DNA from: Actinomycetes bacterium
Lineage (GTDB): Bacteria; Actinomycetota; Acidimicrobiia; Acidimicrobiales; Ilumatobacteraceae
Direction of reading: 5' to 3'
NCBI GenBank assembly: GCA_014190235.1
Contig: BJGC01000003.1
Location: forward strand, 1 to 64,000
Length of the DNA: 64,000 bases
Part shown: piece by piece, positions 44,012 to 52,933 of the stretch
Layout: each line of letters opens with the position of its first letter
Position numbering within the stretch: position 1 is the stretch's first letter
Program-made: the position numbers and the translations under genes
The notes under the pieces: model-generated
What the model was told of the DNA's origin: nothing
Database searches by the model: none
What the model saw: the letters and a program-made list of their open reading frames with translations, nothing else

Positions 44012-45209
44012 GTTCGCTGCGCAAAGGATGCGTACTCGATGGAAGCAGTTGCGTCATCAACAACACGCTGGTGTCTTGAACTGGATCAACACTGAATGTG
44101 GTACTCGCGGCTCCACCCCAACCAAATTCGCCGATTGAGCCAGGAATCTTCGCCTTTATCGGATCAATCGTGACGCTGACGCCAAGCCCAAACCCCACGC
44201 CATCGTTTGTTTCGCCCGATAACGGACGCCCAAACTCACTGAGGTCGACATTGCCCGGCAAGTGATTTGACGCCATGTAGCGAACAGTGCTCGGCGCCAA
44301 GAGTCGAACACCGTCTAGTTCTCCGCCACGACGCATCATTTCAGCAAAGCGCAAGTAGTCGGGAGCAGTTGACATCAGACCACCACCGCCTAACCAAGCC
44401 GCTGGTGGTCGCAGGGCAGCTTTGCCGGCAGTTTCAAGACGCATCGCCTCAAGCGATGATGGCTTGGCTCCGTATAACGCGGCCAAGCGGTGTGCTTTAT
44501 CTGTCGAGACAGAGAAGGCCGTATCGGTCATGCCGAGTGGCTCAAATATACGTGTGCGAAAAAATTCGTCAAGCGACATTCCAGAAGCAACTTCGACAAC
44601 TCGACCAAGGACATCAGTTGCCATTGAATAGTTCCACTCTGTTCCGGGTTGAAAAAGTAATGGCAAGGATGCAAGACGGTCACACGTCGCTGCAAGGTCA
44701 AGTTTTGTCGGAATGCCCCAGTCAAAGCCTGCATCACGATATAAGGCGTCAACTGGATGGGCCATCATGAAGCCATACGTCAGACCACTTGTATGAGTCA
44801 GTAAATGCCAGATTTCCATTTGTCGGACAACGGGATCAAGGAAGTATTTTGCTGTTGAACCGTTCCTCCATACCTTTTGATCAGCAAAAGATGGAATGAA
44901 CTGACTGACAGGATCTTTCAACTCGAACTTTCCTTCTTCCCATAACATCATGGCTGCGACTGCAGTAATAGGTTTTGTCATCGAGTAGATGCGCCAAATA
45001 GTGTCGGCTGTGACTGGCTCGTTTGCTTCTCTGTCGCGGTGCCCATAGGTAGAAAAATGGGCGAGTTCGCCGTGTCGCATGATGGCGATGAGCCAGCCCG
45101 CAAGTTGTCCGTTATCGACGTAGTGGCGAAAGTGGTCATCGATTCTGTGAAGCCGAGATGCATCAAGACCAATTTCTGATGGCTTTGCGTAGATCGCTGG
45201 CTTGCTCAT
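43977..45209 (-). CDS. Serine hydrolase, beta-lactamase-like
   Basis: The 410-residue protein has the SxxK motif at Ser76-Lys79 (YSMTKP), the YSM motif (WNYSMATDVLGRVVE) and a final GWGGAAST motif, the family C/EstB pattern. Such proteins act as esterases or peptidases. The ATG at 45209 is set by an ATGA overlap with the upstream AhpD-like gene; longer frames upstream run through that gene. No signal peptide is seen. Confidence 0.87.
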   Translation of the reverse strand: MSKPAIYAKPSEIGLDASRLHRIDDHFRHYVDNGQLAGWLIAIMRHGELAHFSTYGHRDREANEPVTADTIWRIYSMTKPITAVAAMMLWEEGKFELKDPVSQFIPSFADQKVWRNGSTAKYFLDPVVRQMEIWHLLTHTSGLTYGFMMAHPVDALYRDAGFDWGIPTKLDLAATCDRLASLPLLFQPGTEWNYSMATDVLGRVVEVASGMSLDEFFRTRIFEPLGMTDTAFSVSTDKAHRLAALYGAKPSSLEAMRLETAGKAALRPPAAWLGGGGLMSTAPDYLRFAEMMRRGGELDGVRLLAPSTVRYMASNHLPGNVDLSEFGRPLSGETNDGVGFGLGVSVTIDPIKAKIPGSIGEFGWGGAASTTFSVDPVQDTSVLLMTQLLPSSTHPLRSELKQLVQQAIVD

Positions 45210-45586
45210 TTGACGAACTCTTTGAATGCAGCAAAGGCACGTGGTCCGTAAACGGTGGCGGGGCCACCATTCATTAAAATTGTGACGCCAATTACTTCTG
45301 CAACTTCTTGTTCGGTAGCACCAGCGATTGCTGCACCGCGTGCGTGCGAGGCGATGCATCCATCGCAGTGGCTACTGATGCCGATCGCCAATGCAATCAA
45401 CTCCTTTGTTTTTTTAGACAATGCCCCCTCAGCGAGCGCTGCTGTGTGCAAGCCACCAAAGCCGTCGTAGACGGTAGGTATCAGCGCGCGGAGTTCGCGG
45501 CCCATCGGGGCGAGTTCGGCGAGAACACCTCGACCAGGACTAGCGGCGGACGGGGCATGGACGTGATCTGGAGTCTGTTCGGTCAT
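45206..45586 (-). CDS. AhpD-like / carboxymuconolactone decarboxylase-family protein
   Basis: The 126-residue protein has the redox motif C74-D-G-C77 followed by His81 (HCDGCIASHARGA), typical of AhpD-like proteins that reduce peroxides or peroxiredoxins, as well as of related decarboxylases. It overlaps the serine hydrolase gene by 4 bp. The upstream intergenic region holds a DnaA-box pair. Confidence 0.85.
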   Translation of the reverse strand: MTEQTPDHVHAPSAASPGRGVLAELAPMGRELRALIPTVYDGFGGLHTAALAEGALSKKTKELIALAIGISSHCDGCIASHARGAAIAGATEQEVAEVIGVTILMNGGPATVYGPRAFAAFKEFVK

Positions 45587-45661
45587 CTCCTGAGTCTGCC
45601 GTATTCTGGGGCTACCTGTGAAAAGCCATATAAAATAAGGCTAAAAAATGGTGGTGTGACA

Positions 45662-45682
45662 GTATCCACACCCTGTGGATAA
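45662..45682. promoter_or_regulatory. Inverted pair of DnaA-box-like sequences
   Basis: GTATCCACA (45662-45670) and TGTGGATAA (45674-45682) face each other across CCC. The second is a perfect reverse complement of TTATCCACA; the first differs at one base. The region between the divergent genes at 45586 and 45749 is AT-rich. It may be a DnaA-sensitive promoter or a titration site; it is not an origin because dnaA and dnaN are absent. Confidence 0.4.
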
Positions 45683-45748
45683 TCCTTTGCTACAACTACA
45701 TCAGGCGGTACAACTCAGGCACTCGTGTCTGAAGAACGGAGAAATGTT

Positions 45749-46057
45749 ATGTACACACTTGGAGCACTTTTACTACTGTCGGTTCTACTCGGCGCGGCGA
45801 CCGGAGTTATTGATTCGGTACTGGGTCTTGTTCAGGCAGACAAATTGATCAAGCAAATTCCTGTCATTGGAGCACATTGGGGACTACTAGTCGCAGTTCT
45901 GATGTGCTGGTTGACCGACCTGAATCCGATTGATGGATGGGGCGTTGGGTTCGACGAAAGATGGATGGTCATCGTGGCCAACGGAGCAATCATTTATGGC
46001 ATGGGGCCGCTGAAAGATGCGGTGGTGTCAATGGTCAATAAGGGTCTGCGCGCCTAG
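45749..46057 (+). CDS. Small membrane protein, unknown function
   Basis: The protein of 102 residues has three hydrophobic segments (ALLLLSVLLGAATGVID, AHWGLLVAVLMCWL, MVIVANGAIIYGMG) and no recognised domain. The ATG at 45749 was chosen because GGAG lies 7 bp before it, whereas the GTG at 45725 has none. A strong terminator follows directly, so it is a single-gene unit. Confidence 0.65.
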   Translation: MYTLGALLLLSVLLGAATGVIDSVLGLVQADKLIKQIPVIGAHWGLLVAVLMCWLTDLNPIDGWGVGFDERWMVIVANGAIIYGMGPLKDAVVSMVNKGLRA

Positions 46058-46079
46058 TTCCCCTGCACCAGATTCTTTC

Positions 46080-46115
46080 AAAAGAGTCGTCCGACACTGG
46101 TCGGGCGGCTCTTTT
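46080..46115 (+). terminator. Strong intrinsic terminator
   Basis: A 16-bp stem with two G-U pairs (AAAAGAG and CCGAC arms) closes around ACT and ends in a CTCTTTT run. It lies 23 bp after the small membrane protein gene. Confidence 0.9.
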
Positions 46116-46193
46116 GTATTTCTGGGATGACGTCACACAACCTGTGTGCTGCATCGCATACAACACTGAGACCTGGGGTACCGTGCGTTTGTG

Positions 46194-46634
46194 ATGGAGA
46201 CCGTTCTCATTGTAAATACAGCAGCAACTTGCGTGATGACAGGTGTTATTTGGTTTGTGCAACGCGTGCATTATCCCTTACTTGCCATTGTCGGAACAGA
46301 GCGAGCAATCATTGTGGCCCAGCAACACCAACGTCGAACAGGTCAAGTCGTGGCGCTACCAATGGCGGCAGAGGGAGTGACGACGCTGTTGCTTCTGCTC
46401 AATCAACCAAACGGTGTGAGCACGATTCTCCCATGGATTGGAGCAGTGCTTTTGGCGCTTGCACTTGGATGCACTGTCACATTGTCGGTGCCCCTGCACG
46501 GTCGGATGGCTACAACTCCGTCCATTGATACTGGTGCACGACTAGTACGAACTAACTGGCCACGAACAGTCGCGTGGACACTGCGAGCTGGAGTGTGTGT
46601 TGCGATGCTACTTCAGATGTCGGAGAGTTTCTGA
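46194..46634 (+). CDS. DUF1772-like membrane protein
   Basis: The 146-residue protein has four membrane helices and a conserved start (VNTAATCVMTGVIWFVQRVHYPL) and a histidine/glutamine middle (QQHQRRTG), similar to DUF1772-type proteins. A GTG one codon upstream is also possible. It overlaps the DUF2071 gene by TGATG. Confidence 0.7.
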   Translation: METVLIVNTAATCVMTGVIWFVQRVHYPLLAIVGTERAIIVAQQHQRRTGQVVALPMAAEGVTTLLLLLNQPNGVSTILPWIGAVLLALALGCTVTLSVPLHGRMATTPSIDTGARLVRTNWPRTVAWTLRAGVCVAMLLQMSESF

Positions 46635-47374
46635 TGGCGTTTGTTGAGCGTGAGTCTGCACCGCGAGAGGACTGTCCGACTCCAATTCGGCGTGCGGTGA
46701 TGAAGCAGGGTTGGTATGACTTGGCGTATATCCATTTTCGCTATGACCCAGAAGCTGTGGCAGAAATTTTGCCAGATGGAATAGACGTTGACATGCACAA
46801 CGGATCGGCATGGGTGGGTTTGATTCCATTTTCGATGCGAGGTATTGGGATTCCACATCTCCCGTCTATTCCGTATCTTGGTTCGTTTCCAGAAGTGAAT
46901 GTACGCACTTACGTCGTGCGAGATGGTATCCCTGGTGTGTGGTTTTGTTCGCTTGACATCAATCGTCTTGTGCCAACAATTGCCGCTCGCACGACCTATC
47001 AGTTGCCCTATTGCTTCGGGCGTGCCAACAATGAGCGCATCGGTGATGAATTGCACACGAGCGTGAAACGGCGTTGGCCTCGTGGCGAAGCACACACTGA
47101 TATTCGCATTCGAATTGGTGACGCGATTCAAAAGCCTTCATCGCTGGAAGTTTTTTTAAGTGCCCGTTGGGGTTTGTACTCCCTCACGCGCTCTGGACGA
47201 TTGCGTTATGCACCCGTGCAACACCCGCGATGGCCATTACAACATGCACAACTGATATCACTCGACGACACACTCATTGAGGCTGCCGGGCTTCCAACAC
47301 CAGTTGGTGAGCCACACGTGATGTTTTCGCAGGGTGTTCCAGTGCGCGTCGGGCTCCCAAGATCTGTGGGTTAA
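46634..47374 (+). CDS. DUF2071-family protein (YqjF-like)
   Basis: The 246-residue protein has the DUF2071 pattern: DLAYIHFRYDPEAVAEIL, AWVGLIPFSMRGI, then FPEVNVRTYV and GVWFCSLDINR. The family is soluble and of unknown role. It is coupled to the upstream membrane gene. The stop is 16 bp from the convergent phosphonate gene. Confidence 0.87.
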   Translation: MAFVERESAPREDCPTPIRRAVMKQGWYDLAYIHFRYDPEAVAEILPDGIDVDMHNGSAWVGLIPFSMRGIGIPHLPSIPYLGSFPEVNVRTYVVRDGIPGVWFCSLDINRLVPTIAARTTYQLPYCFGRANNERIGDELHTSVKRRWPRGEAHTDIRIRIGDAIQKPSSLEVFLSARWGLYSLTRSGRLRYAPVQHPRWPLQHAQLISLDDTLIEAAGLPTPVGEPHVMFSQGVPVRVGLPRSVG

Positions 47375-47390
47375 TACTAAAGACGCTTGC

Positions 47391-47948
47391 CTATGTCAGC
47401 GCAATGCGCTGAAGCAGTGGAATAAATTGGCCAAAGTGTGTGGCTCGTGGATCAAGATCTTTGCCAGTGTCATCCCAGTTGCGTAGTTGAATTGCCGCTC
47501 CAGATTGCGGATGTGATTCGAAGCGTCGTTGTTCGTCGGTACTCATTGGACCACCTTGAAGAACAAGACTTGCCACAGAGGCTTGACTCAACGTGCCGTG
47601 GTAGAGCAAATCTGTGGCACAGCGCCAGCGTTTGGCGTCTACGTGTAATGCAATAGGAGCAGTGACATCAGGCCGAAATAACTTTGAGAGAGATTGAGCA
47701 CCAATTGCCTCATGCTTTGCGTCAATCTCAAAGGCTGTGGTGGTGGATCCGTTCTCAGCCAGATCAATCAGATGTCCGATGTCGTGGAGCAATGCTGCAA
47801 CTATCAACTCATCAGATGCACCTGAGTCTTGTGCCAATGTTGCACACTGAAGAGCGTGCGAAATTTGAGTGACGTCCTCACTGTAGAATTCGTTGCCGAA
47901 GTTTGTGTAAATGTCAATGACTTCAGAGACAGAAGAAAATTGCTTCAT
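47391..47948 (-). CDS. HD-domain oxygenase, PhnZ/TmpB-like
   Basis: The 185-residue protein is an HD-fold protein with iron ligands at His31, His55-Asp56, His79, His102 and Asp159/160. The segments DVTQISHALQCA, HVDAKRW and QGGPM match PhnZ, a mixed-valence di-iron oxygenase that cleaves 2-amino-1-hydroxyethylphosphonate to glycine and phosphate, and TmpB, which acts on the trimethylated analogue. A Tyr conserved in PhnZ is Phe here with Tyr next to it. It overlaps the dioxygenase gene, so the pair probably forms a C-P bond cleavage route. Confidence 0.78.
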   Translation of the reverse strand: MKQFSSVSEVIDIYTNFGNEFYSEDVTQISHALQCATLAQDSGASDELIVAALLHDIGHLIDLAENGSTTTAFEIDAKHEAIGAQSLSKLFRPDVTAPIALHVDAKRWRCATDLLYHGTLSQASVASLVLQGGPMSTDEQRRFESHPQSGAAIQLRNWDDTGKDLDPRATHFGQFIPLLQRIALT

Positions 47949-48703
47949 TCGACTGGCCTGCCTTGAAAATCATTAATAAGAGAAACTTGCACCGTACTCG
48001 CAGTGTGGGGAGTTTCACGAAATTCTTGCAGTTTTGTTTCATAGTACGCGTCACGCAAGTCTCCTTCTCGAAGTGCATTAAACGTGGGGTACATCGCACG
48101 ACGATCAGTGTCAGAAGTATTTGTTCCGCTGCGATGCGGAGTGAGCGAGTGGAACCACAGCACATCTCCAGCACGCGCCTCAACGGGTTGCCATGTCATG
48201 TCAGCGACAGTTTGGTCGGTGATGCATCCAAGATCATTTGTTGGTAAAAGCTTTTGGTGTCGGGCATTGACAACTTCTAGACAACCATTAGCAATGAGTG
48301 AGTCATCTATGGCAATCATGCACGAGACATGAGTTTTGACAAATGGGTAAGCAGGTGCATCTTGATGCGGCGCATACCCGGCACCACCAGACAGCTTGTA
48401 GTTGATTTTTTCTTTGTAGAGCACTGCTGTCTCACCAAGTAATGCGCTTGCAATCTCGATAATTGGACCAGACGTGAGCAATGTTTTGAGATGTGCGTGG
48501 AAGGGGATGAAGTTTTCTGTCCGACAGAGTCGGGGACCGTGATCTGTCATTTCTCGATAGTGCAACCAATCGCCATTGTCTGACCACGCTTGTACTTCGT
48601 CGACCCAGTGACGAATGTTGCGCATTTCAGGGACAGAAAAGGGCTGTGTCAGCAACCAGCCCTCGCGCTGATAGTGCTGTTCCTGTGCGGCGGTAATGCC
48701 CAT
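47945..48703 (-). CDS. Phytanoyl-CoA dioxygenase-like enzyme, PhnY/TmpA-like
   Basis: The 252-residue Fe(II)/2-oxoglutarate enzyme has the ligands His113-x-Asp115 (PHQDAP) and His190 (PHRSGTN), with Arg191 after it. PhnY and TmpA are enzymes of this family that hydroxylate the carbon next to phosphorus in aminoethylphosphonates. The tight ATGA overlap with the PhnZ-like gene strongly supports this assignment. The substrate may be 2-aminoethylphosphonate or a methylated form. Confidence 0.75.
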   Translation of the reverse strand: MGITAAQEQHYQREGWLLTQPFSVPEMRNIRHWVDEVQAWSDNGDWLHYREMTDHGPRLCRTENFIPFHAHLKTLLTSGPIIEIASALLGETAVLYKEKINYKLSGGAGYAPHQDAPAYPFVKTHVSCMIAIDDSLIANGCLEVVNARHQKLLPTNDLGCITDQTVADMTWQPVEARAGDVLWFHSLTPHRSGTNTSDTDRRAMYPTFNALREGDLRDAYYETKLQEFRETPHTASTVQVSLINDFQGRPVE

Positions 48704-48792
48704 AGAGCAAGCGTACCCAGAGTCTTCCTTGTGACCTTTGATTTCTAGTGGTGATAAGTTTCAAAGTACACGGGGAAGAAACGGGGCGAATC

Positions 48793-49983
48793 ATGACATA
48801 CGCAGGATCACGAGTTTTGTATGACGCCGATAGCCACATTATGGAGTTGCCTGATTTCTTGCGTAAATACGCCGATCCCGCTATTCGTAATGATGTTCCA
48901 GAGGTGAGTTATTCGGCATCATTGGTGACCGACGAAGAAGTCGCCATCATCATGAATCAGGGTGGGGTGCACAGTGATGAACATATTTCACAACAAGTTG
49001 CGATGGGCGACACTCTGATTGCTAAGTCCAAAGAGATACAGGGACTCGGCGCGTTTAATCGTGACGATCGCTCTGTGGCGATGGATATGTTGGGATTTAA
49101 GAAACAGTTAGTTTTTGCTACACATAGTTTACGTTTGCCGTTTTCGGCAAGTTCTAAAGTAGACCCAATTTTGCGCTATGGCGCGACGCGCGCGCACAAT
49201 CGACACATGGCAGATTTTTGTGGCAACGATGATCGGTTGATGGGTGTCGCGGCGATTCCGCTGACAGATCCAGAAATGGCAATTGCCGAGTTGGACTGGA
49301 TTCTGTCCAACGATGCTCATGAAGCGGTATGGATTCCGCACACGCATGCAGGAGGTCGTTCGCCAGGACATGTGGAGTTTGATCCGTTTTGGGCGCGCCT
49401 AGAAGAAGCGGGTATGGCTTTTGTCTTGCACGTCGGTGGTGCACCGTTGCAGTCACATCCTGCGTGGGCAAATACAGGTCGTGCTGCCGTCAAAGACTGG
49501 ATGGGCGGCGGCGAAAACCTGAGGGCAAAAGATTCTGCAGTGTTGCATCATGCGCCCGAGCAGTTCTTGTCAGCGATGGTGCTTGATGGAGTGTTTGAAA
49601 GATTCCCTCGTCTACGTGGAGCAAGTGTTGAATTGGGTGCTGGTTGGATGCCAGAGATGTTGGTGCGTCTTGACTGGACTGTGAGCACATTCAGCCGAGT
49701 CGATCAGTATGTTTCTCAATTCACACGCACTCCGACTGAACAATTGACGCAACAGTTTGCCGTTACACCGTATGTGTTTGAAGATGTAGCCGGTTTCATT
49801 GAGCGCTCAAACGATGAGTTGTATCTTTTTTCGAGTGATTATCCACATACCGAGGGAGGCCGTGACCCCATTGGGCGATTCGAGAAGAACCTCGGTGGCG
49901 CAACTGCACAAACGATGGAGCGTTTTCATTCTGAAAACTTTTTAAGAGTTTTTCCACATGCAAGAGTGAAGGTCACCGCCTAG
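48793..49983 (+). CDS. Amidohydrolase-family protein (ACMSD-like)
   Basis: The protein of about 396 residues shows the metal-binding start DADSHIMELP, then HTHAGGRSPGHVEF, and SSDYPHTEGGRDP near the end, which is typical of metal-dependent TIM-barrel hydrolases of the ACMSD type. These decarboxylate or hydrolyse cyclic acids. The ATG at 48793 has a GGGG sequence in front; an upstream GTG at 48748 is possible. It is followed by a beta-propeller gene. Confidence 0.87.
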   Translation: MTYAGSRVLYDADSHIMELPDFLRKYADPAIRNDVPEVSYSASLVTDEEVAIIMNQGGVHSDEHISQQVAMGDTLIAKSKEIQGLGAFNRDDRSVAMDMLGFKKQLVFATHSLRLPFSASSKVDPILRYGATRAHNRHMADFCGNDDRLMGVAAIPLTDPEMAIAELDWILSNDAHEAVWIPHTHAGGRSPGHVEFDPFWARLEEAGMAFVLHVGGAPLQSHPAWANTGRAAVKDWMGGGENLRAKDSAVLHHAPEQFLSAMVLDGVFERFPRLRGASVELGAGWMPEMLVRLDWTVSTFSRVDQYVSQFTRTPTEQLTQQFAVTPYVFEDVAGFIERSNDELYLFSSDYPHTEGGRDPIGRFEKNLGGATAQTMERFHSENFLRVFPHARVKVTA

Positions 49984-49992
49984 AATTAAACA

Positions 49993-51252
49993 ATGAGTGG
50001 TTATTGGAAAAGTGTTTGGCCTGCAGAAGATGCAGGCGCGAGTCGTCAACAGATTCCGCACAAAATGGCAGGGCCAAAGCTTGGTCCGCGAGCACGACCA
50101 ACCGTGGTGTCGCGAGATGTCGTAGCCGCAACCATGGTGGTGGTGCGCGGCGATGACGAGATGTACCTTTTGCGTCACACTGCTGGCGACGACGCAGTGT
50201 CGTGGGTAGAACGTATTGATCCACTCACACTTGAGCCAATCGCACAGTCAGTGCAGTTGGCTGGTGGCCCATTGTGGCCTGGTGGCATGGCGGTGCATGA
50301 GAACGGCTCGATATATGTGGTCTTTGGCAATCATGCTCACCGTTTGGCTCCAGACTTGACGGTGTTGGCGTCGATTACTTTGCCGCGCCTGCGCCCGTAC
50401 AACAGTTTTGTCATTCTTCCAAGCGGACACATCGCAACAAAAGACTTCTCAGGTCCGCGCCCTGGTTCGACCGACGCACACACAATGGAGCCGACAGAAC
50501 TTTTGATTCTCGAGCCAGAAGACTTACGAATTGTTGCACGACTTGAGATGCCAGAACCATCCATTGCGCGCCTCTCTGCTGATGAAAATATTATTTATGT
50601 TGTCGGCACAACAAGTTTGATGCGCGTGCACTGGAGCGACAACACACTCTTGCTTGACAAGAGATTTAAGGCAGAGTATCGAACATTAGAAGGACAAACA
50701 TTTGGTTGGGATGCCGTCATCGCTGCTGGCTCAGCATGGTTTCTTGACAACGGCGAGGGATCACATTTGTACGCCGGAACATTTCGTGGCATCGGAGTAT
50801 CGCCTGCTCCATTGCATCTCGTCCGCGTCGATGTACTGACAGGTGCAGTCAACATGGCTGAAATTTGTGGTTTGCCGCAAGGCCTCATCGCTAATCCACC
50901 CGTCATTGATGAACGTCGATGCATTGCGGTTGGATATGACAGCGGCAATGGTGTCATCACTGCATTCGACTTTGACGATGACGGTTCAATGACAGTGCGC
51001 TGGACGCGTCAGCAAAACCACGCAAGCCACATGGTGTTCTATGCCGATACAGGTGAACTGGTGACGGCGGACTATCGACCTGAATCTGATGTAAAAGAGC
51101 AACTCGTTGTCTTGGACATCAAAACTGGCCTAGAAAAAACCCGCATCGACACAGCAAGTCCAATTCAAACGGTTGTGTTTCCGGCAGTCGGAGCAAACGG
51201 AGATCTTTACTGGACAAGTACATGGACCCTGACGCGAGTCCGTTGGCGCTAG
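49993..51252 (+). CDS. Beta-propeller protein, unknown function
   Basis: The 419-residue protein has repeated beta-strand blocks (VSWVERIDPLTLEPIAQ, GSIYVVFGNHAHRLAPDL, GDLYWTSTWTLTRV) that suggest a six- or seven-bladed propeller similar to strictosidine-synthase/SMP30-type folds. No signal peptide is seen. It is 9 bp after the amidohydrolase gene, so they probably share a pathway. The reaction is unknown. Confidence 0.75.
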   Translation: MSGYWKSVWPAEDAGASRQQIPHKMAGPKLGPRARPTVVSRDVVAATMVVVRGDDEMYLLRHTAGDDAVSWVERIDPLTLEPIAQSVQLAGGPLWPGGMAVHENGSIYVVFGNHAHRLAPDLTVLASITLPRLRPYNSFVILPSGHIATKDFSGPRPGSTDAHTMEPTELLILEPEDLRIVARLEMPEPSIARLSADENIIYVVGTTSLMRVHWSDNTLLLDKRFKAEYRTLEGQTFGWDAVIAAGSAWFLDNGEGSHLYAGTFRGIGVSPAPLHLVRVDVLTGAVNMAEICGLPQGLIANPPVIDERRCIAVGYDSGNGVITAFDFDDDGSMTVRWTRQQNHASHMVFYADTGELVTADYRPESDVKEQLVVLDIKTGLEKTRIDTASPIQTVVFPAVGANGDLYWTSTWTLTRVRWR

Positions 51253-51261
51253 TTTAAAATT

Positions 51262-52140
51262 TTAGAGTCTGTTCGGGGCAACGGCTTCGAGTAGTTCCCA
51301 TTCGCTACCAGCGATCTCTGGCGTAGCGCTTGCAGCAGCAATTTCTATTTCTGTTGCGCCGGCATCAATGTGTTCTTGCATGCGCGCAAGAATTGTCTCG
51401 AGGTTTCCCCATGCAACATACGTGTCGACCAATCTGTCGCTTCCGTTATCACTCCAGTCGGCCTGGGTAAAACCTTGCGATGCCCACTGATTTTGATATG
51501 CAGGGAGCGGTAAGTAAATAGAAATTGCTCGTCGTCCAGCTTCACGTGCAGCAATCGGGTCTGTCGAGAGACAACACGGCAACAGCACATTGAGGGCTTT
51601 ATCTGGTCCAAGAATTTTGCGTGCTTGGGCAGTGTGTTCGGGTGTTTGCATATATGTGTTGGCTCCATCAGCGACTTCTGCTGCGACTGCCAACATTTTT
51701 GGTCCGTGTGCAGCAACAAAGATCTTTACGGGTGGGCCATTGAACGGAGTGTTCATCGGTGTGTAGTCGCGAATGGCGGTGACGTATTCACGAATCTTTT
51801 GGACGGGGTTTTCCCACGGAATGCCCCGGATCTGTGACGCGAGGGGATTAGAAACACCTAATCCCTGGATAAATCGACCACCAGAAAATTCGGAGAGAGT
51901 GCGTGCTGCTTGAGCACTCGCAATGTAATCGCGCCCGTAGACATGTGCAATGGCGCTGGCAACACCAATGCGAGTGGTGTTCGCCAAGATGAAGCCAGCA
52001 GTGACATAAATTTCGCGACCAAATATGTCGGGCATCCACACATATTTGTATCCCAACGACTCGAGTCGTTGAACGTGTTCTACGATTTGTGTAGGACTCA
52101 TGTAATCGGGAATTGTCATTACTCCAGCAACTGGGGACAT
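51262..52140 (-). CDS. LLM-class F420-dependent oxidoreductase
   Basis: The 292-residue TIM-barrel protein has the luciferase-like pattern (ADGANTYMQ, PVKIFVAAHGPKMLAVAAEVA) and a HVYGRDYIA start region. Actinobacterial members use F420 and act on diverse ketones, aldehydes or alcohols. It is the last gene of the minus-strand operon led by the palindromic promoter. Confidence 0.9.
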   Translation of the reverse strand: MSPVAGVMTIPDYMSPTQIVEHVQRLESLGYKYVWMPDIFGREIYVTAGFILANTTRIGVASAIAHVYGRDYIASAQAARTLSEFSGGRFIQGLGVSNPLASQIRGIPWENPVQKIREYVTAIRDYTPMNTPFNGPPVKIFVAAHGPKMLAVAAEVADGANTYMQTPEHTAQARKILGPDKALNVLLPCCLSTDPIAAREAGRRAISIYLPLPAYQNQWASQGFTQADWSDNGSDRLVDTYVAWGNLETILARMQEHIDAGATEIEIAAASATPEIAGSEWELLEAVAPNRL

Positions 52141-52171
52141 AGTTCTTTCTCTTCTCTTTTCTTACACGGAT

Positions 52172-52933
52172 TTATGAACGAATAAATCGGGGAGTGCGTC
52201 GCTCAGCCATGGCTTGTGCGCCTTCGGCGAAGTCATTGGTTCGTCGAAGGCGAAGTTGTTCTGCCATTTCGTGATCGGTCGCTGCTGCTATTTGGTCTAC
52301 AAGGTTGCCACGCAAAGTTGCTCGAATTGATTCGACAGCCAATGGTGCCGACCCAGCAATCTCAATTGCGCACATCAAGGTTCTTTCTTCCAGCCTTTCG
52401 TGCGGCACGATGTAATCCGCAAGACCCATAGTCACAGCCTCCTCGCCATTAACTCGGCGACCCGTGTAGAGCAGTTCTGCTGCGCGTTGCTGGCCAACCA
52501 GACGAGGCAACGTGACGGAGAGTCCAAAGCCCTGATGAAAACCAAGTCGTGCGAAGTTGGCGCTGAACCGTGCCTCAGGCGACACAACGCGAAAGTCAGC
52601 AGCAAGTGCGACGCCGAGTCCGCCACCAATGGCTGCTCCTTGAATTGCCGCAACGATGGGCTTACGCGTGCGAAACAGTCGTATTGCTTCACGATAAAGA
52701 TCTTGCGTTGATGATGTTGGTGCTGAACCAGAAAAATCAGCACCTGCGCAGAAATTTTTTCCTTCTGCACAAAGAACGACAACGCGACAGGAGTCGTCAT
52801 TGTCGAGTTCTTCTAGGGCATCGGCAAGTTCAGAGATCATTTCTGTCGAGAAATAATTGTGTGGTGGTCGCAGAAGCCGAACAGAAGCGACATGTTCTGC
52901 TACTCGCGCCACGCCAACGAAAGGATCACTCAT
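52172..52933 (-). CDS. Enoyl-CoA hydratase/isomerase
   Basis: The 253-residue crotonase-fold enzyme has oxyanion segments AEGKNFCAGADF and GAAIGGGLGVALAADFRV. The C-terminal AERRTPRF pattern is typical. It overlaps the dienelactone hydrolase gene by ATGA and lies 31 bp before the LLM gene. In this divergon it probably handles an unsaturated CoA ester from ring opening. Confidence 0.92.
   Translation of the reverse strand: MSDPFVGVARVAEHVASVRLLRPPHNYFSTEMISELADALEELDNDDSCRVVVLCAEGKNFCAGADFSGSAPTSSTQDLYREAIRLFRTRKPIVAAIQGAAIGGGLGVALAADFRVVSPEARFSANFARLGFHQGFGLSVTLPRLVGQQRAAELLYTGRRVNGEEAVTMGLADYIVPHERLEERTLMCAIEIAGSAPLAVESIRATLRGNLVDQIAAATDHEMAEQLRLRRTNDFAEGAQAMAERRTPRFIRS

Noticed and set aside
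45662-45682. A replication origin
   Set aside because: Only one pair of boxes, and no dnaA, dnaN, gyrB or rpmH nearby.
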